A DNA stretch of 64,000 nucleotides. Source: Sequoia sempervirens (taxonomy: Eukaryota > Streptophyta > Pinopsida > Cupressales > Cupressaceae). Positions 1 through 11,331 of this stretch are shown here, piece after piece (position 1 is the stretch's first letter; each line of letters opens with the position of its first letter). The notes beneath the pieces were generated by a model, which had not been told where the DNA came from, made no database searches, and was given only the letters and a program-made list of their open reading frames with translations. Location of the stretch: the NCBI GenBank assembly GCA_007258455.2, contig VDFB02296673.1, forward strand, positions 1 through 64,000, in the 5' to 3' direction. Both the position numbers and the translations under genes were made by a program.

Positions 1-114
1 TTGGGAAGGTGAATTATTTTTGCCTCAATCATCTATTCTAATAATGAACCAATAACCACCTAAAAGGTCTGAAAGGAGAAGTGGTTGCTTTAAATCTACT
101 ATGCATCCATTTAC

Positions 115-625
115 AAGAAGATGGAGAGGAGAGGAAGAGATAAAGAGGAGATATAGAAGAGAGAAGTATATATAGAGGGAGAGATGGAAATATATTTGGA
201 TATAGAAAGTGATATATACAAAGAGCTGGTGAGAGGGTGAGATATAGGGGTAGAGAGTGATGGAGAGATAACAAGATAGAGATATAAAGGCAAATAGATA
301 TAGATATAGAGGTCTATGAAGAGAGAGAGGGATAGACGGATGAATGTGTAGAGAGAGGAAAACATGTCTAAAGATAGAAGGGGAGAGAAGAAGATAGATC
401 TAGAGAGAGGTAGAGGGAGAGATAAAGATAGAGATAGATAGGGAGATAAAGAAGAAGATATAGAGAGAAAGATATAGAGATATAGATGAAGAGGAAGAGG
501 GGGAGATAGAGAGATATAGAAGGTGAGATAAATTGATAGAGATATAGAGATATAAGGATATACGTAGAGAATGGGAGAGGTAGATAGAAACAAAGAGAGA
601 AAGAGTAGAGATAAAAAAATATAAA
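115..625. repeat. GA-rich low-complexity tract
   Basis: About 500 bases made almost only of GA, GAGA, GATA and ATAGAG words on the plus strand (TC-rich on the minus strand). Long open frames on the minus strand translate to Ser/Leu/Tyr-rich strings that simply reflect this composition, so no gene is called. Confidence 0.9.
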
Positions 626-681
626 TCTTTTATATTTTTTGTTCATATTTGTCTTCATATAATATTAAATATATAACATTG

Positions 682-683
<2 letters not shown>

Positions 684-715
<32 letters not shown>
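684..715. repeat. (AT)n microsatellite
   Basis: Uninterrupted AT dinucleotide run of about 15 units, directly after the GA-rich tract and at the start of very AT-rich DNA. Confidence 0.9.
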
Positions 716-716
<1 letters not shown>

Positions 717-2494
717 CTATAATTTAAAAGAATATTTAACAATTTATATTATGGTAAAGTAAAAAATAGCAAATAATAATAAATAAATATATATAATATA
801 AAGAACAATTTTACCTTGAAAGTGTAATTAGAAGCTTAATGTATCCTATAATGTCTTTCTAAAAATTATGTAACAATATGTGATTATAAATATAAGATAT
901 ATGTTATATAATTAAATAACATAATTAAAGATTAAATGTATATTATAATTAATATATTATATGTAAATTTCTTTATTTCATACATAATAAAATAATTTAA
1001 TTATTATATATGTTTTTTCATAATATATATTATTATTATTAATAATGTATAATTATAATATAAAAATAATATATATTAGTATTAATTATAAATAATACAA
1101 TACAATATATTATATAAGTATATATTATAGATAATTATAACAACTACAAATTATTAAAAACTATTTTATGTTAGTGAGTAATATATTAAGTTATGTAAAG
1201 TTTGCAAGGAAGGGAGAGAAACTTAAACTTATAGTATAATATTATATTATAGACTTTATATCTAAATTAAATATATTTATTTATTATTTATATTAGATTT
1301 TAATTTTATATAGTGCAAATTATCAAATATATTTTAAAAGTATATATTTGTATTAAATATGTTAAATATTTAACAAGTATTTTCTATATAATTATATATA
1401 AAATTTAAATTATATTTCTACTTATTGTCATGTACTGCATTCTATATAATATATATTATTAAATATATAATTTATTCCATACAGATTTAGTATACTGAGG
1501 GAGTGGTTGAAATAATGGAAATTTAGTGTACTCGAACTATTTAATTTGATCTTAAATCCTATCCTAGCTTATTTTTTATCTTAACATTAATGAACATACA
1601 AAAGTTATTTTTCGATACGTATATTTATGGAGAAATCTCAAAACAAAAAAAATGTGTTTTCACATATTCATTGCTTCGAAAAATGAAAGAGCTGATAGAA
1701 AAAAAAAACACGATTTTATTAATTTCAATTCAATTCTCCATTCTAATCAAACATCAAACAATAAATTCATCCGCATTCAAGTTGTATAGATTTATTCGAG
1801 GATTCAATTAAACTTGCTGACTTTGAATTTTTTCATTGTTAATTGGCAAACTCTGACTTAGCATGTAAGCATAACAAAGCTAAACTAAGCCCTAAAGAGC
1901 ATTTTATGTTTTTACGATAATTAAAAACCAAATTAACACAATTTTAAACACTATTGGCACCAATATTAAATCAATAGAATGGATTATGGAGGGCATTCAT
2001 TAGTCGTTAGGAGAGTGACTGTACAATAAGGACAACTATCTTTAACAACATTCACACAAGGCAACCACCAACAAGAAGGATAGCAGGGGTTTGAATGTAA
2101 TGAATATCAAGAGGATTTAAAGGTCTCAGGTATAGATTACAATCATAATGTATAAAAGACAGTCAACCATGATAAATATGTAACAAACAAAGACAAATGA
2201 ACATACAAAGGGATAGTCACCTCAAAGAGAAGCCAATTGAAAAGGCAGTCGATGTTCAAAGGGAATGAGGAGCAGTCATATTTTGAGATGAAGACCTTAA
2301 GTTTGAGAAGGTGACAACCACTATTCAAAACAACATCAATGATTGAAGCCAATGACAAAGGCCAAATGACTATGATATAATGCAAACCTACCCGTGAAGA
2401 GGGCAGTATACTGTCATGAACACCAAGGGATCATAGTCATAGAGGGCATAAAGTTCATGAGAATGAATAATAGTCCAAGAAATGGATAGATTAT
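716..2494. other. AT-rich spacer, no gene seen
   Basis: Very AT-rich sequence up to about 1560, then mixed spacer. A 73-codon open frame at 1590-1811 has no recognisable motif and biased Lys/Ile/Phe composition. I see no RNA gene, LTR end or coding signal. Confidence 0.6.
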
Positions 2495-2900
2495 CAACAA
2501 AGATGACTGTAAAAGGTGTAGCAAATCATTGATTTAATGAGTAGCAATTAATGATAGAAATGAGAAGCAAATCTTACAGGAAAAACTCAATCAAAAGTGT
2601 AGAAAGGATGCCATAATGAATGCAGCAAAAGTCAAGGTCAATGAGCAGAAATTATGGCATGAAAGTGCAACAAAGATGACTGTAAAAGGTGGAGCAAATA
2701 AGTGATTTAGTGAGCAGCATTTAATGATTGTAAAAGTGTAGCAAAGATGCCATAATAAGTGTAGAAATTATGACATTAACGAGCAGCAAATTTATGACGA
2801 ATGAGCAGCATTCTCAGAGTTAATGAGCAACAAATCATGACACAAATAAGGTGTAGCAAATTAATGACTGAAAGCACTGTACTAGTTCATGACTTATGAA
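2495..2900. repeat. Degenerate direct repeats (GCAGCAAAT/AATGA words)
   Basis: A block beginning CAACAAAGATGACTGTAAAA at 2495 recurs at 2668, and shorter relatives built from GAGCAGCAAATTAATGA-like words continue to about 2870. The copies differ by substitutions and small indels, so this is an old tandem expansion with no coding content. Confidence 0.65.
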
Positions 2901-5888
2901 TGTTGAAAGGGAAGGATAATAAGAAAAGGGGCAGTCACTTATGCCAATTCAAACACAGATGAAAGTAGTAAATGGTAGGTTATAAATGGTAAAAGACTCA
3001 AGATGGGACAATCTTTTATACAAAACACAGTCACTTTAACTATGACTGTCCAAAACATAAAGTACATAAAATAGGCTTGAGGCTCATGGATTTGTCCATG
3101 AAAACTACAAAATATTGCAAGATAACGGAGGCCATCATTAAGAGCGAACAATGAGATGAAGGGGTAGCTTTTTGAAGGAGGAAATTCATATCACAAAGGG
3201 GCAGAGTTTCAGGAGCATGATGCCCAATGGATGGTCAAAGGTTGCATAAAAAGATAGGGCCTAGTAAATTCTTAATGTATACAATACAAACCACAAAAAA
3301 CATTAACATACAAATTATACACACAAATAATATTTTCTAGATTCACATAAGAAAATTCGAAAAACTTTAAAAGGTATCTTACACTAAGAAACCAAAGTAC
3401 ATACTTGATTTAATCTTTTCAAGCGCTTCCTATAATGCTTTCTTATTGCACTTTCTGAGTCACTGCAAACAAAGAAATAAGATCATGTTAAATCACACAA
3501 CAACTATTCAAATAAATGAAGGATATGCACATTTTAGGTTGCACATCACCCTATCACCATAAAAATGCTATTTTAAGAGTGTTTTAGCTACATATCAATT
3601 TATCAAGGTATCAGGTCTGAAAAAAAATATGCTCATGATTTACAACAAAACTAAAATGCATACACAAATGTTTGGAAATATTCATTTAACTAAAAATGTA
3701 TTTACATGATGCAAAACCAAAAATAATCAATGAAAATGTCAATATTATTGCATTTGTTATGTAAAATGAATTGTAGTTTTACATCCTAAGCATAATTCTC
3801 TTATGCCAACATTCTAAGGTGTTTATAAATAATTAAGTTGTAGATTATAATTCTGAATATAGCTCAAAATAAACATTCTAGAATAAAATTAACACTTTTC
3901 CTCTTGCTCATGTTAAATCTGAAACTACACAAAGAAAATGGAAAATATAACAAGGGCTATAATAAAATTAATATTATTTTTCCTATGCAACCACTTGAGA
4001 ACCTTTCATTAGCTAACCTACTCGACAATCTAACCTACTTGACAATTTAACCACCCTTACAATAATATAAAATTGTATTTAGTTTAACTAATTAAACTAA
4101 CACAAACAATATATAACAATAGGTTATGGTTGTTACCTATCGATACCTAATTTAGGTTTGGTGTTTAATTACAAACATCTTTTGGATCACAAGGTCCAAT
4201 AGCTCTTCAACTCAATCTTTGTCACTGCTTGAGTGACAGGGTCATAAATAAGGTTGTGATTCTACCTTGTGGTCTTCTTTAATTAGATTTGGCCATCTCA
4301 GGAAACATGGAGCATATTTATTGAATGGAATATAAACTGTATTGAGCATTTCAGCTGAAATTAATATATTTCTTATATATGTCCAAAACCCTCAATGATC
4401 AATGTCCCAACAAATGTGTGTCAACACTCAATCATATAGAACATTCTTCAAACCAACCAGGAAAACAAAATAGAAGCATAATAATTATTGTGAAACCTTT
4501 ACTTTACATTCTGCAAACCAAGCAGACAAACAAAACAAAAGTAGAATGTGGAAGAAAACTGAGTAGTTGGGAGCAATCCTAAGTTGGGTTGGTGAAAATC
4601 GAGGACACAACTATGACTTTAAGCATAACAGTTATCTCTTAGTGTTCACTTCCTTATCATTAAAGTTTTATGCAACTCTAGTTCAAGACCTTTTTTATGG
4701 AGTCAAATCCTAAATTTGCTAACATATTTGTTTTATTGCCCGACACCTCCCCTAATAAAATGCAAGGATACCAGGAAAAATTAAAAATATAAAGTTTGAA
4801 CATGAGTTCAACCCACAGATCTTGGTATTCATCCTAAAAATAAAATAACCATCGACTATTATTTTGACAAATTCCCTAGAATCCAATGTTATTTTGACAA
4901 ATTCCATTCTAGCGTGAAGGGATGGGACTAAAACCCTTGTCACCTGCCATCCAAAAATGTGAAAGTAAGTATTACAAAATGAACATAGTAATAGAACATG
5001 GAAGAAAAGTCAGTGCCAGAGAAAAATTCTAAGCTAAGATAGCCAAACTGGAAGTACAACTATTTCTAATATGTTTTACTTTATTACAAAATGAAAGATG
5101 TTGAGGAATTTTTAATCTACCATCCCTGCTAATTTAACCCCCATAACCTTCTTTGATCTCATAGACCCCTTTCTTAATTCTGAACTGCATGGTTGCTTGT
5201 GGCTTTGCTAACGAATCTTTCATATGGTTGCTCCTGCCATTATCTATAAGAGCTGAGATTTTGGTTTTTTTGGCAAAAATAACTTATCAGTGATTTTGCT
5301 ATTATGTTTGTAAATTGCATCTAAGGTCATTTTGGTAAAATTAGTTTATTCCTTGTTGGAGTTTATTGTGTTAGTTCTGTTTAGTTTCTTGTCATCTATC
5401 ATGTGTGGGTTTGGCTTTTGCTTTTTTGGTTTTGATTAGGTATAATTTTATATAGTTTTTTGGTATGCTTCATTAGGGGCCCCTATAGAAACACCTAAAA
5501 CTTTATATCTAAAAACATAAATGTTTGCATTTACACAGATTCAATTAAACTATACGTGATTTGTGTTTGCAATAAAATCATTCAAAATACACTACAATTC
5601 AGTAAAATGGAAAGCAGCTGCACCATTACTTGCGTTGTTTATCTAAATTCCTTGTATGCATTGACACACAGAAAAATAAATTGACAACTTGTGCATTATC
5701 TTCAAAGAGCAAATTATGAGAGCAAATTATTTTGAGGTAATCTTCTTTCGCTTTTGTTCTAGTCTGAAAGGGTATTCACATGCAAAGAAATATTTTGCAA
5801 AAAAAATGCAATGTAGGAAGCAAAATTGAAGAGAACAACTATCAGTACAAGTTTGTAAAAAACTATGTATTTATATAAACAACAAGCT
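2901..5888. other. Spacer, no gene seen
   Basis: Non-coding AT-rich sequence. Open frames in it are short and lack motifs. No LTR ends, primer sites or tRNA-like folds were recognised. Confidence 0.5.
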
Positions 5889-6007
5889 CGTAGTTACATG
5901 AGGTGAAAATACGACTGTAACTTATAACTATTTGTAGTTACATGAGGCCAAAATATGATTGTAGTATAACCATTCGTAGTTACATGAGGCCAAAATATGA
6001 TTGTATT
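5889..6007. repeat. Three tandem copies of a 42-44 bp repeat
   Basis: The word TAGTTACATGAGG starts at 5891, 5935 and 5977. It is followed by AAAATATGATTGTA in copies two and three and by a diverged version in copy one. The repeat lies just downstream of the minus-strand candidate exon at 6045-6419. Confidence 0.85.
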
Positions 6008-6044
6008 GTCGGATGTTGTCTAAACAGTTTTGTAATATTAGTTA

Positions 6045-6419
6045 TTACATATTGTTTAAATAATTTTGAAACACCATGCGTATGTATAGAGCGCTTCCCT
6101 GTCCATAAAATTCATTAGAATGCATGTCTCGGAGGAAGGTATAGAAGGCGGCTAGCTTTTCACAAGTGGCATGGAATTGAAGCAAGGTGGCTTCCATTGA
6201 CAGAATTTCCTGAGCTTGCACATTTTGTACAACTGAACATGTTGTCTTCGCCTGCTCCAGTACCTTAGCACAATTAAGTGAAATATTATCTGTTAGATGC
6301 ATAATACTATTATCGTAGCCATTCCAATGTGTTGATGGCTGTGACTCAGCTGGATTGATGGGGGGGCTATTGCTACTGGATACGTCTATAAGAGCTGGAG
6401 GTGGCTGAGGATTTTCCAT
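6045..6419 (-). CDS. Possible exon of an unrecognised plant gene
   Basis: An ATG at 6419 (minus strand) opens 124 codons starting MENPQPPPALIDVSSS, a Pro/Ser-rich N-terminus. A probably helical stretch follows with Ala/Leu/Glu-rich composition (AQEILSMEATLLQFHATCEK). The ATG sits two bases after a pyrimidine-rich tract ending in CAG (AG at 6423-6422), which looks like a splice acceptor, so the true exon may begin at 6421. The last 15 or so residues look like read-through into intron; a GGTGTT-type donor is visible near the end. I do not recognise the family. A helical subunit of a larger complex is possible but is only a guess. The composition looks more protein-like than neighbouring frames. 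Confidence 0.35.
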   Translation of the reverse strand: MENPQPPPALIDVSSSNSPPINPAESQPSTHWNGYDNSIMHLTDNISLNCAKVLEQAKTTCSVVQNVQAQEILSMEATLLQFHATCEKLAAFYTFLRDMHSNEFYGQGSALYIRMVFQNYLNNM

Positions 6420-6527
6420 GCCTGATTGAAGAAATTTAAAACAAAATGAATAATACAATAAGTTCATATTGTTTGTAACATAAATATAAGTATTTTTTTT
6501 AAAAAATATTGAAACATGCAAGCTCAT

Positions 6528-8469
6528 TGTTAATTATAGGCAACAAAAAGGCATCTTCATATGGAGGATAAATGCACGCTTAAATTAAACTATTTTTAAT
6601 AAGTTGTTGCATGAAAAAGAACAAAGAAACAAAACTTTTTTTTCTCTTTTTAGATTAGTAGACAAAATTTGTGACAAAGGATACCACAAATTTGCTTACA
6701 TTTTTGTCCTGGATAGGATTATCCAAGTGTAGGGAGGTTTTCATTCCAAAAATGATTTTTTTTTCCAAGTCATAGGCAAGTTTTTGAGAAAAACTTAGGG
6801 CTGTGTTATCATGTTGCATCCATGGTAAAAGATAAAACAAGTGTGGGATGAAAAGCTGTTTATATTTTAGGGAGGATCTTCCATCATGTTGCATCTATAG
6901 TGTCTGGTAAACAAAATTGACAAACACTAATGTTTCTCACTTTCAAAAAGTGTTGTTTTGAACTCAAAATTGCAATAGTTTGAAATCAGCCTGTGGTGTA
7001 ATTTAGGAGCCTACTAATAAGAATGTCCATGCTCGAAACTATTTGAGCAGGTGCAATGGAAGGGTAAAAGGATCCTCACTGGTTTGCTTGTGAGCCTACC
7101 ATTTTTTAAATTACCCTAATATCAAATAGTTTTAAATGAGATTGCAACTTATGTATATCCTTTGCTTCTATGGCTCATGTGACCTAACCTAAGAAAAACA
7201 AAAGCAATATTGTGGTCTTTGCAGCAAGTAGTGGTTTTTTTAGTTGCAATGGGATACTCAAATAATGTCTTACGAATTTCAGACAACCACTACTTCTAAT
7301 TAGAAGTGTCTAGATTAACCTAAGGGAAATGTTATATTTCATTGCAATTATATAATATAATTTAAAAGTTTGTACTTCGTATATGGGTGTATATTTTTGT
7401 AATAATTTAAAAAATTAAAAATATCATTGTTTAAGTAAATGAAAGGCTAAAAAATATAATTATTACATTATCTTAATTTTAATTAAGAAAATTACTTAAA
7501 CTTGAAGCAAGAAATTTTGGTACATCGAATACATATTATTCTACAATAATAAATTTTAAGAAATAAGAAATAGAGGTAAAAAGGAGCTTCAAAAATTACA
7601 CTACTAACCATGAGTTTGTATCTACCATGAAGGAATATAAAGAAAAAAATTGTCATAGAAAAAGTAAGAAAAGAAATAGAAGCATGAATCTGTCAAGAAA
7701 AAAATAATGATTTATGTTGGGAGTACAATGATTTGGTTGATGCTTACCCTAGTATTCTAGTTTTCAATGTACTATGCAAACCTCTCTGTCACAGAAAATG
7801 TTGTATACTCATTTATTTAGTTTAGTACAAAGAAGAAATGAAGGGTTGGACCCTAACTTCTAGATTTCAAAACCTATCCTATTACCATTGCTTCCAAGTG
7901 TACAAGGCTAACTAAATAATTGAGAACAACCTAAATTTTTTAATGAGATGGAGAAAAAATGGGGAAACTCAAATCCAAATTTTGAACCCAAAGCGTTGTG
8001 GGTGACCATGTAGCTGGAGATTCATTTTGCATCATGTTTTTCATACAGTTTTCATTTCCTATTTGTTGCCTTGCCTCAAACTTCTAGTCCCATGATCATT
8101 ATGATTTTTGTTTTCCTATTTTTGAGTATGTTGTGGCCAAAGAAGCCACTATTGCTATGCTTGATAAAAATAATCTGGAGCAAAACCAAAATAGTATTAA
8201 TCTTGCATACATGGAATTCTACTTTTACTGAACAAACATTTCAGATGGTGCCTGTAAGCCAGCACAATACATTGTAAAATATACAAGAAACTTAATGTTG
8301 CTTGGAAGGCTAAAACCAAGTGTTTTTAGGTAACTTAAAACATTAAAACTTCAATCAAAATAATAATCTCTTACTGTGGCAATCTACAAACACATACTGC
8401 TAAAAAATGTGAATAGAAGTGCCTTGTGATAGACAAGTGCAGGAAAAAGAAATTTAGTGACATACAAAA
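6528..8469. other. Spacer, no gene seen
   Basis: AT-rich spacer between the candidate exon and the 171-bp duplication. Several 60-80 codon frames occur on both strands without motifs. Confidence 0.5.
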
Positions 8470-8943
8470 GGAATGCTGCCAATGCAACATATTCCATGCA
8501 AGACATGTGCAGGACTTGGACATGGGATTTCCTTTGTGGCCCATTAAATATTTGCATGGTAGAAAATAAAGCAGCAACAAGACAGGTGGACAGAACCTTT
8601 GCTAGGTCAAATAAGACAAAAACAGCACAACTCACACATTTATTTTGCCTAAAAGTATTTTCCCTTGCCACAAAATAAAAAGAGCTCTTCTATGTTTGTT
8701 GAGAATCTTTAAAGATTAATACAAAGAATTACCTATTTAGTGTAATATTTTACAAGTGTAACAAACACTAAAGGAATGTTGCCAGCACAACATATTCCAT
8801 GCAAGACATGTGTAGGACTTGGACATGGGATTTCCTTTGTGGCCCACTAAATATTTGCATGGCAGAAAATAAAGCAATAACAAGATAGGTGGACAAAAAC
8901 TTTGCTAGGTCAAATTAGACAAAAACAACACAACTCACACATT
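8470..8943. repeat. 171-bp direct duplication with 132-bp spacer
   Basis: Copy one (8470-8640) and copy two (8773-8943) both begin GGAATG and end CTCACACATT. They differ by about fifteen substitutions and small indels. Copy two ends at the point where DUF674-like coding sequence begins, so the duplication or its insertion probably removed the 5' end of that gene. Confidence 0.9.
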
Positions 8944-9440
8944 ACTAAAAATAAGCGTATTGTATAATCCAAGGCTGGTAAAGAGTTTGTTTAGTTTTCT
9001 TTCTATGCCCCTCGGTTTTGTCCTCAAATTAATGTATAATTCGAAATTCAATAGGAAAATTGGCTCTATATCCAATTTGTATGACACCATGAGAAAGCTA
9101 CCGTTTGAGTTTATGAACACGGATTGGTCCCAGCTACTTGACCCCAAATTTATAACGACCTACTCTAATAGCTCTCTTAGGATAGAAGGCGAAAATTACT
9201 ACTTTTGCAGCGGTCTTTATTGCTACTCCTCTTATCCATGTGATTCTCACAATATCAACACCAACAATGAAGATATATGTACCTGTGGAAATCGTATCAA
9301 TCAACTCGTTCAGCTGCGGCAAAATAAAAATGTCAACCAGGCGAGTGGAAGTAACGGTGAAGCTGCAGGTCAAGGGAAATTGCAAAGAGGACCAGTTTCT
9401 GATTTATTTTCCTAGGGTGCAGCCAAGAGAAGTTCAATAA
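8944..9440 (+). pseudogene. DUF674-family protein, 5'-truncated pseudogene
   Basis: From 8960 (a TTG, not a real start) the plus strand reads through SLFSFLSMPLGFVLKL, then IGSISNLYDTM, a WSQLLDP segment, a YYFCSGLYCYSS segment and a CTCGNRINQ zinc-knuckle-like segment. This order is what I know from plant DUF674 proteins: a LFSFLTLPLG motif, a NLY segment, a YYxC segment and a CxCG pair. The usual N-terminal strands before LFSFL are absent; the reading frame instead runs into the duplicated repeat ending at 8943. Near 9385 the family-like reading moves to another frame (KEDQFLIYFPRVQP) while the original frame stops at 9413-9415, so a frameshift is likely. The biochemical role of DUF674 proteins is not established. 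The assignment rests on remembered motifs and is fairly secure; function here is very unlikely. Confidence 0.7.
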
Positions 9441-10256
9441 ATCATTCGTCTAGAAACCTAACAGTTGAAAGTGCTTGCATCCAATGCAACAAGTTGCTTG
9501 CCCTATTCCCAAGCAAACAAAGAGAGTGTTGTCCATTGTGGCAAATTGGCAACTGTTGTATTGCATGCACGGTTTTGTTTGGGGTCTGTACATTGGAATT
9601 TGACAATTGGCAAATACACAGTAAAAAATCCATCTTTTTTCAACTCCTACTTAGTGTGTAAAATATCCTAGAGTTGGGTATGCTTTTATTTTCTGATTAC
9701 AATTCTAGCGACTGTCCATGCTGCAAAGACAAAACAATGGAGTTATTTTATTAGTTAGCTCTACCTATTTAGGTCACAGATAAATATTTCTACTTGAATT
9801 GGCATTTGTAATATTTCTAACAGTCATTTTCATATAAATTTTTTTGGGTTGTTGTAGGACTCATAAATTTAATTTTGCAGGAAGGGAAACAAAGGGTGCT
9901 ATTTATGCCAGCTCTATTCGAGTGCCTATGGAACAAAATGAGGTTGTAAATCAGTCCAGGCAGCCTACAGAATATGGCAAGAAATACAAAAGTGACTCAA
10001 AACCAATGCAATTTAGAAGTTTGAAAGGGTACCTGATATTTAGCAGGTGAGAGGGAAAGGTGGTGGCGGCTTGCAATCTGTAATAAATATTAGGCTGATT
10101 TTAAATCTTTCGTAAGTGTGAGTAGTTGTAAGTAAATGGATAGACATATTTATACCTGGTTCTTTTTTTTATTGTGGGACAGCTGGGAGCAAATCATATT
10201 AATTGTAATGTCTATCTCAAGTTGCAATCTAATCTTAATTTTGGTATGAATTTGAT
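9441..10256. other. Region downstream of DUF674 remnant
   Basis: No clear gene. A 60-codon frame at about 9867-10050 follows a pyrimidine-rich stretch ending in TTGCAG and might be an exon, but it has no recognisable motif. The frame at 9465-9671 could be decayed DUF674 coding sequence; I cannot confirm it. Confidence 0.3.
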
Positions 10257-10575
10257 CTTAATTTTACTCCGAATCAAATTATATGCACTGAAGCAGTACG
10301 TGGATTAACACGTGGAGTAACAAAATAAATGAACACTGTAGGTGTGCATTGCTCATCTTTAGTCCACAGATTTTTGTCTATCAGATCTATTCACAATAAA
10401 TGAAAATAAAATCTCCCTCTCTTAATTTTGTTCTGAATCAAATTATATGCACTGAAGCAGTACGTGGATTAACACGTGGAGTAACAAAATAAATGAACAC
10501 TTAAGTCTTGCATTGCTCATTTTTAGTCCACAAATTTCTGTCTATCAAATCTATTCCCAATAAATGAATAATAAA
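10257..10575. repeat. 164-bp tandem duplication
   Basis: The unit starting CTTAATTTT at 10257 is repeated head to tail from 10421. Both contain ATGCACTGAAGCAGTACG and TAACACGTGGAGTAAC, and later a shared TTTAGTCCACA segment followed by an AATAAATGAA end. Differences are mostly substitutions. No coding content. Confidence 0.9.
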
Positions 10576-11220
10576 TGCTCAACAATCTATGGCAAGTGGA
10601 GAAGTGAAAAGTCAATACCAGCCAGCAAGAGTTTTGAAAAATGATCAACTGCTGCAGTTCATTCCATCGTATTTCTGAACCTCTGGACCAATCTACACCG
10701 TCAGGCATGAAAGAGGCTCGTAAAAACTGAACGTGGGGACACCTTCGGCGTAATAAATGTCATTATTCTTCCCATTTTCAATTATTATGATATCTTCCTA
10801 ATACAAACCAGAAAACAATACCATCAACAAATCTATTTAACATAATATTTTCCGCCACTTCACTGATTTTATTTGGAAAATCTAGAGCAACAAATGAATT
10901 CCTTGTGCAAAAGTATGTCAGAAGCCTTCTGACTTTGGCAACAAATTGTCGGCCACTTGGTGCCGCCCACTCGCACAGCAAAGTAACGAGTATTTAGAAC
11001 CAAAGAAGAGGGGGTGAAATTTGGAGGGAAGTGCAGCGATATTTACCTTTTGGTGAATGTTTGATTTCATCTATATGCAAGGCTGTCTTCCACGCAAGAA
11101 AGGAAGAAAGTTGTGGAAAATGGAAGAAATTTTATGGTGATATTACTTCCTCATCTCTACTCTTCTTCCTCGTTTCTAAGAGGAGGCTTCGCTTACTTCT
11201 TTCTTTCCTTTTTTAAATCT
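10576..11220. other. Upstream region of the TNL pseudogene
   Basis: No gene recognised. The last 100 bases are strongly pyrimidine-rich, as is common upstream of plant transcription starts. Confidence 0.5.
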
Positions 11221-11229
11221 TTATATAAC
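11221..11229 (+). promoter_or_regulatory. TATA box of the TNL pseudogene
   Basis: TTATATAAC lies 103 bp upstream of the TNL ATG at 11332. A pyrimidine-rich 5' leader (CTCTGCTCTACC, then CTTCCTC and TTCCTCTGTCTCTG) follows, consistent with a plant core promoter and short 5' UTR. Confidence 0.6.
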
Positions 11230-11331
11230 TCCCCTGTTTCTCTCTGCTCTACCAAGTTTATTTGACTTCCTCACCATCGTCCCTTCTTCCATTGCTTTCC
11301 TCTGTCTCTGTGTTCAGTTGAATCAGATTCT

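Noticed and set aside
38..658. Long overlapping open frames on the minus strand
   Set aside because: They translate the GA/TC low-complexity tract into Ser/Leu/Tyr/Ile strings in several frames at once; no gene is implied.
8371..8678. Open frames over the 171-bp duplication on both strands
   Set aside because: Frames overlap on opposite strands, have no motif and are not kept in the second copy.
9867..10050. Possible exon after a TTGCAG acceptor-like site
   Set aside because: Sixty codons with no recognisable motif and no partner exon; mentioned only in the regional note.
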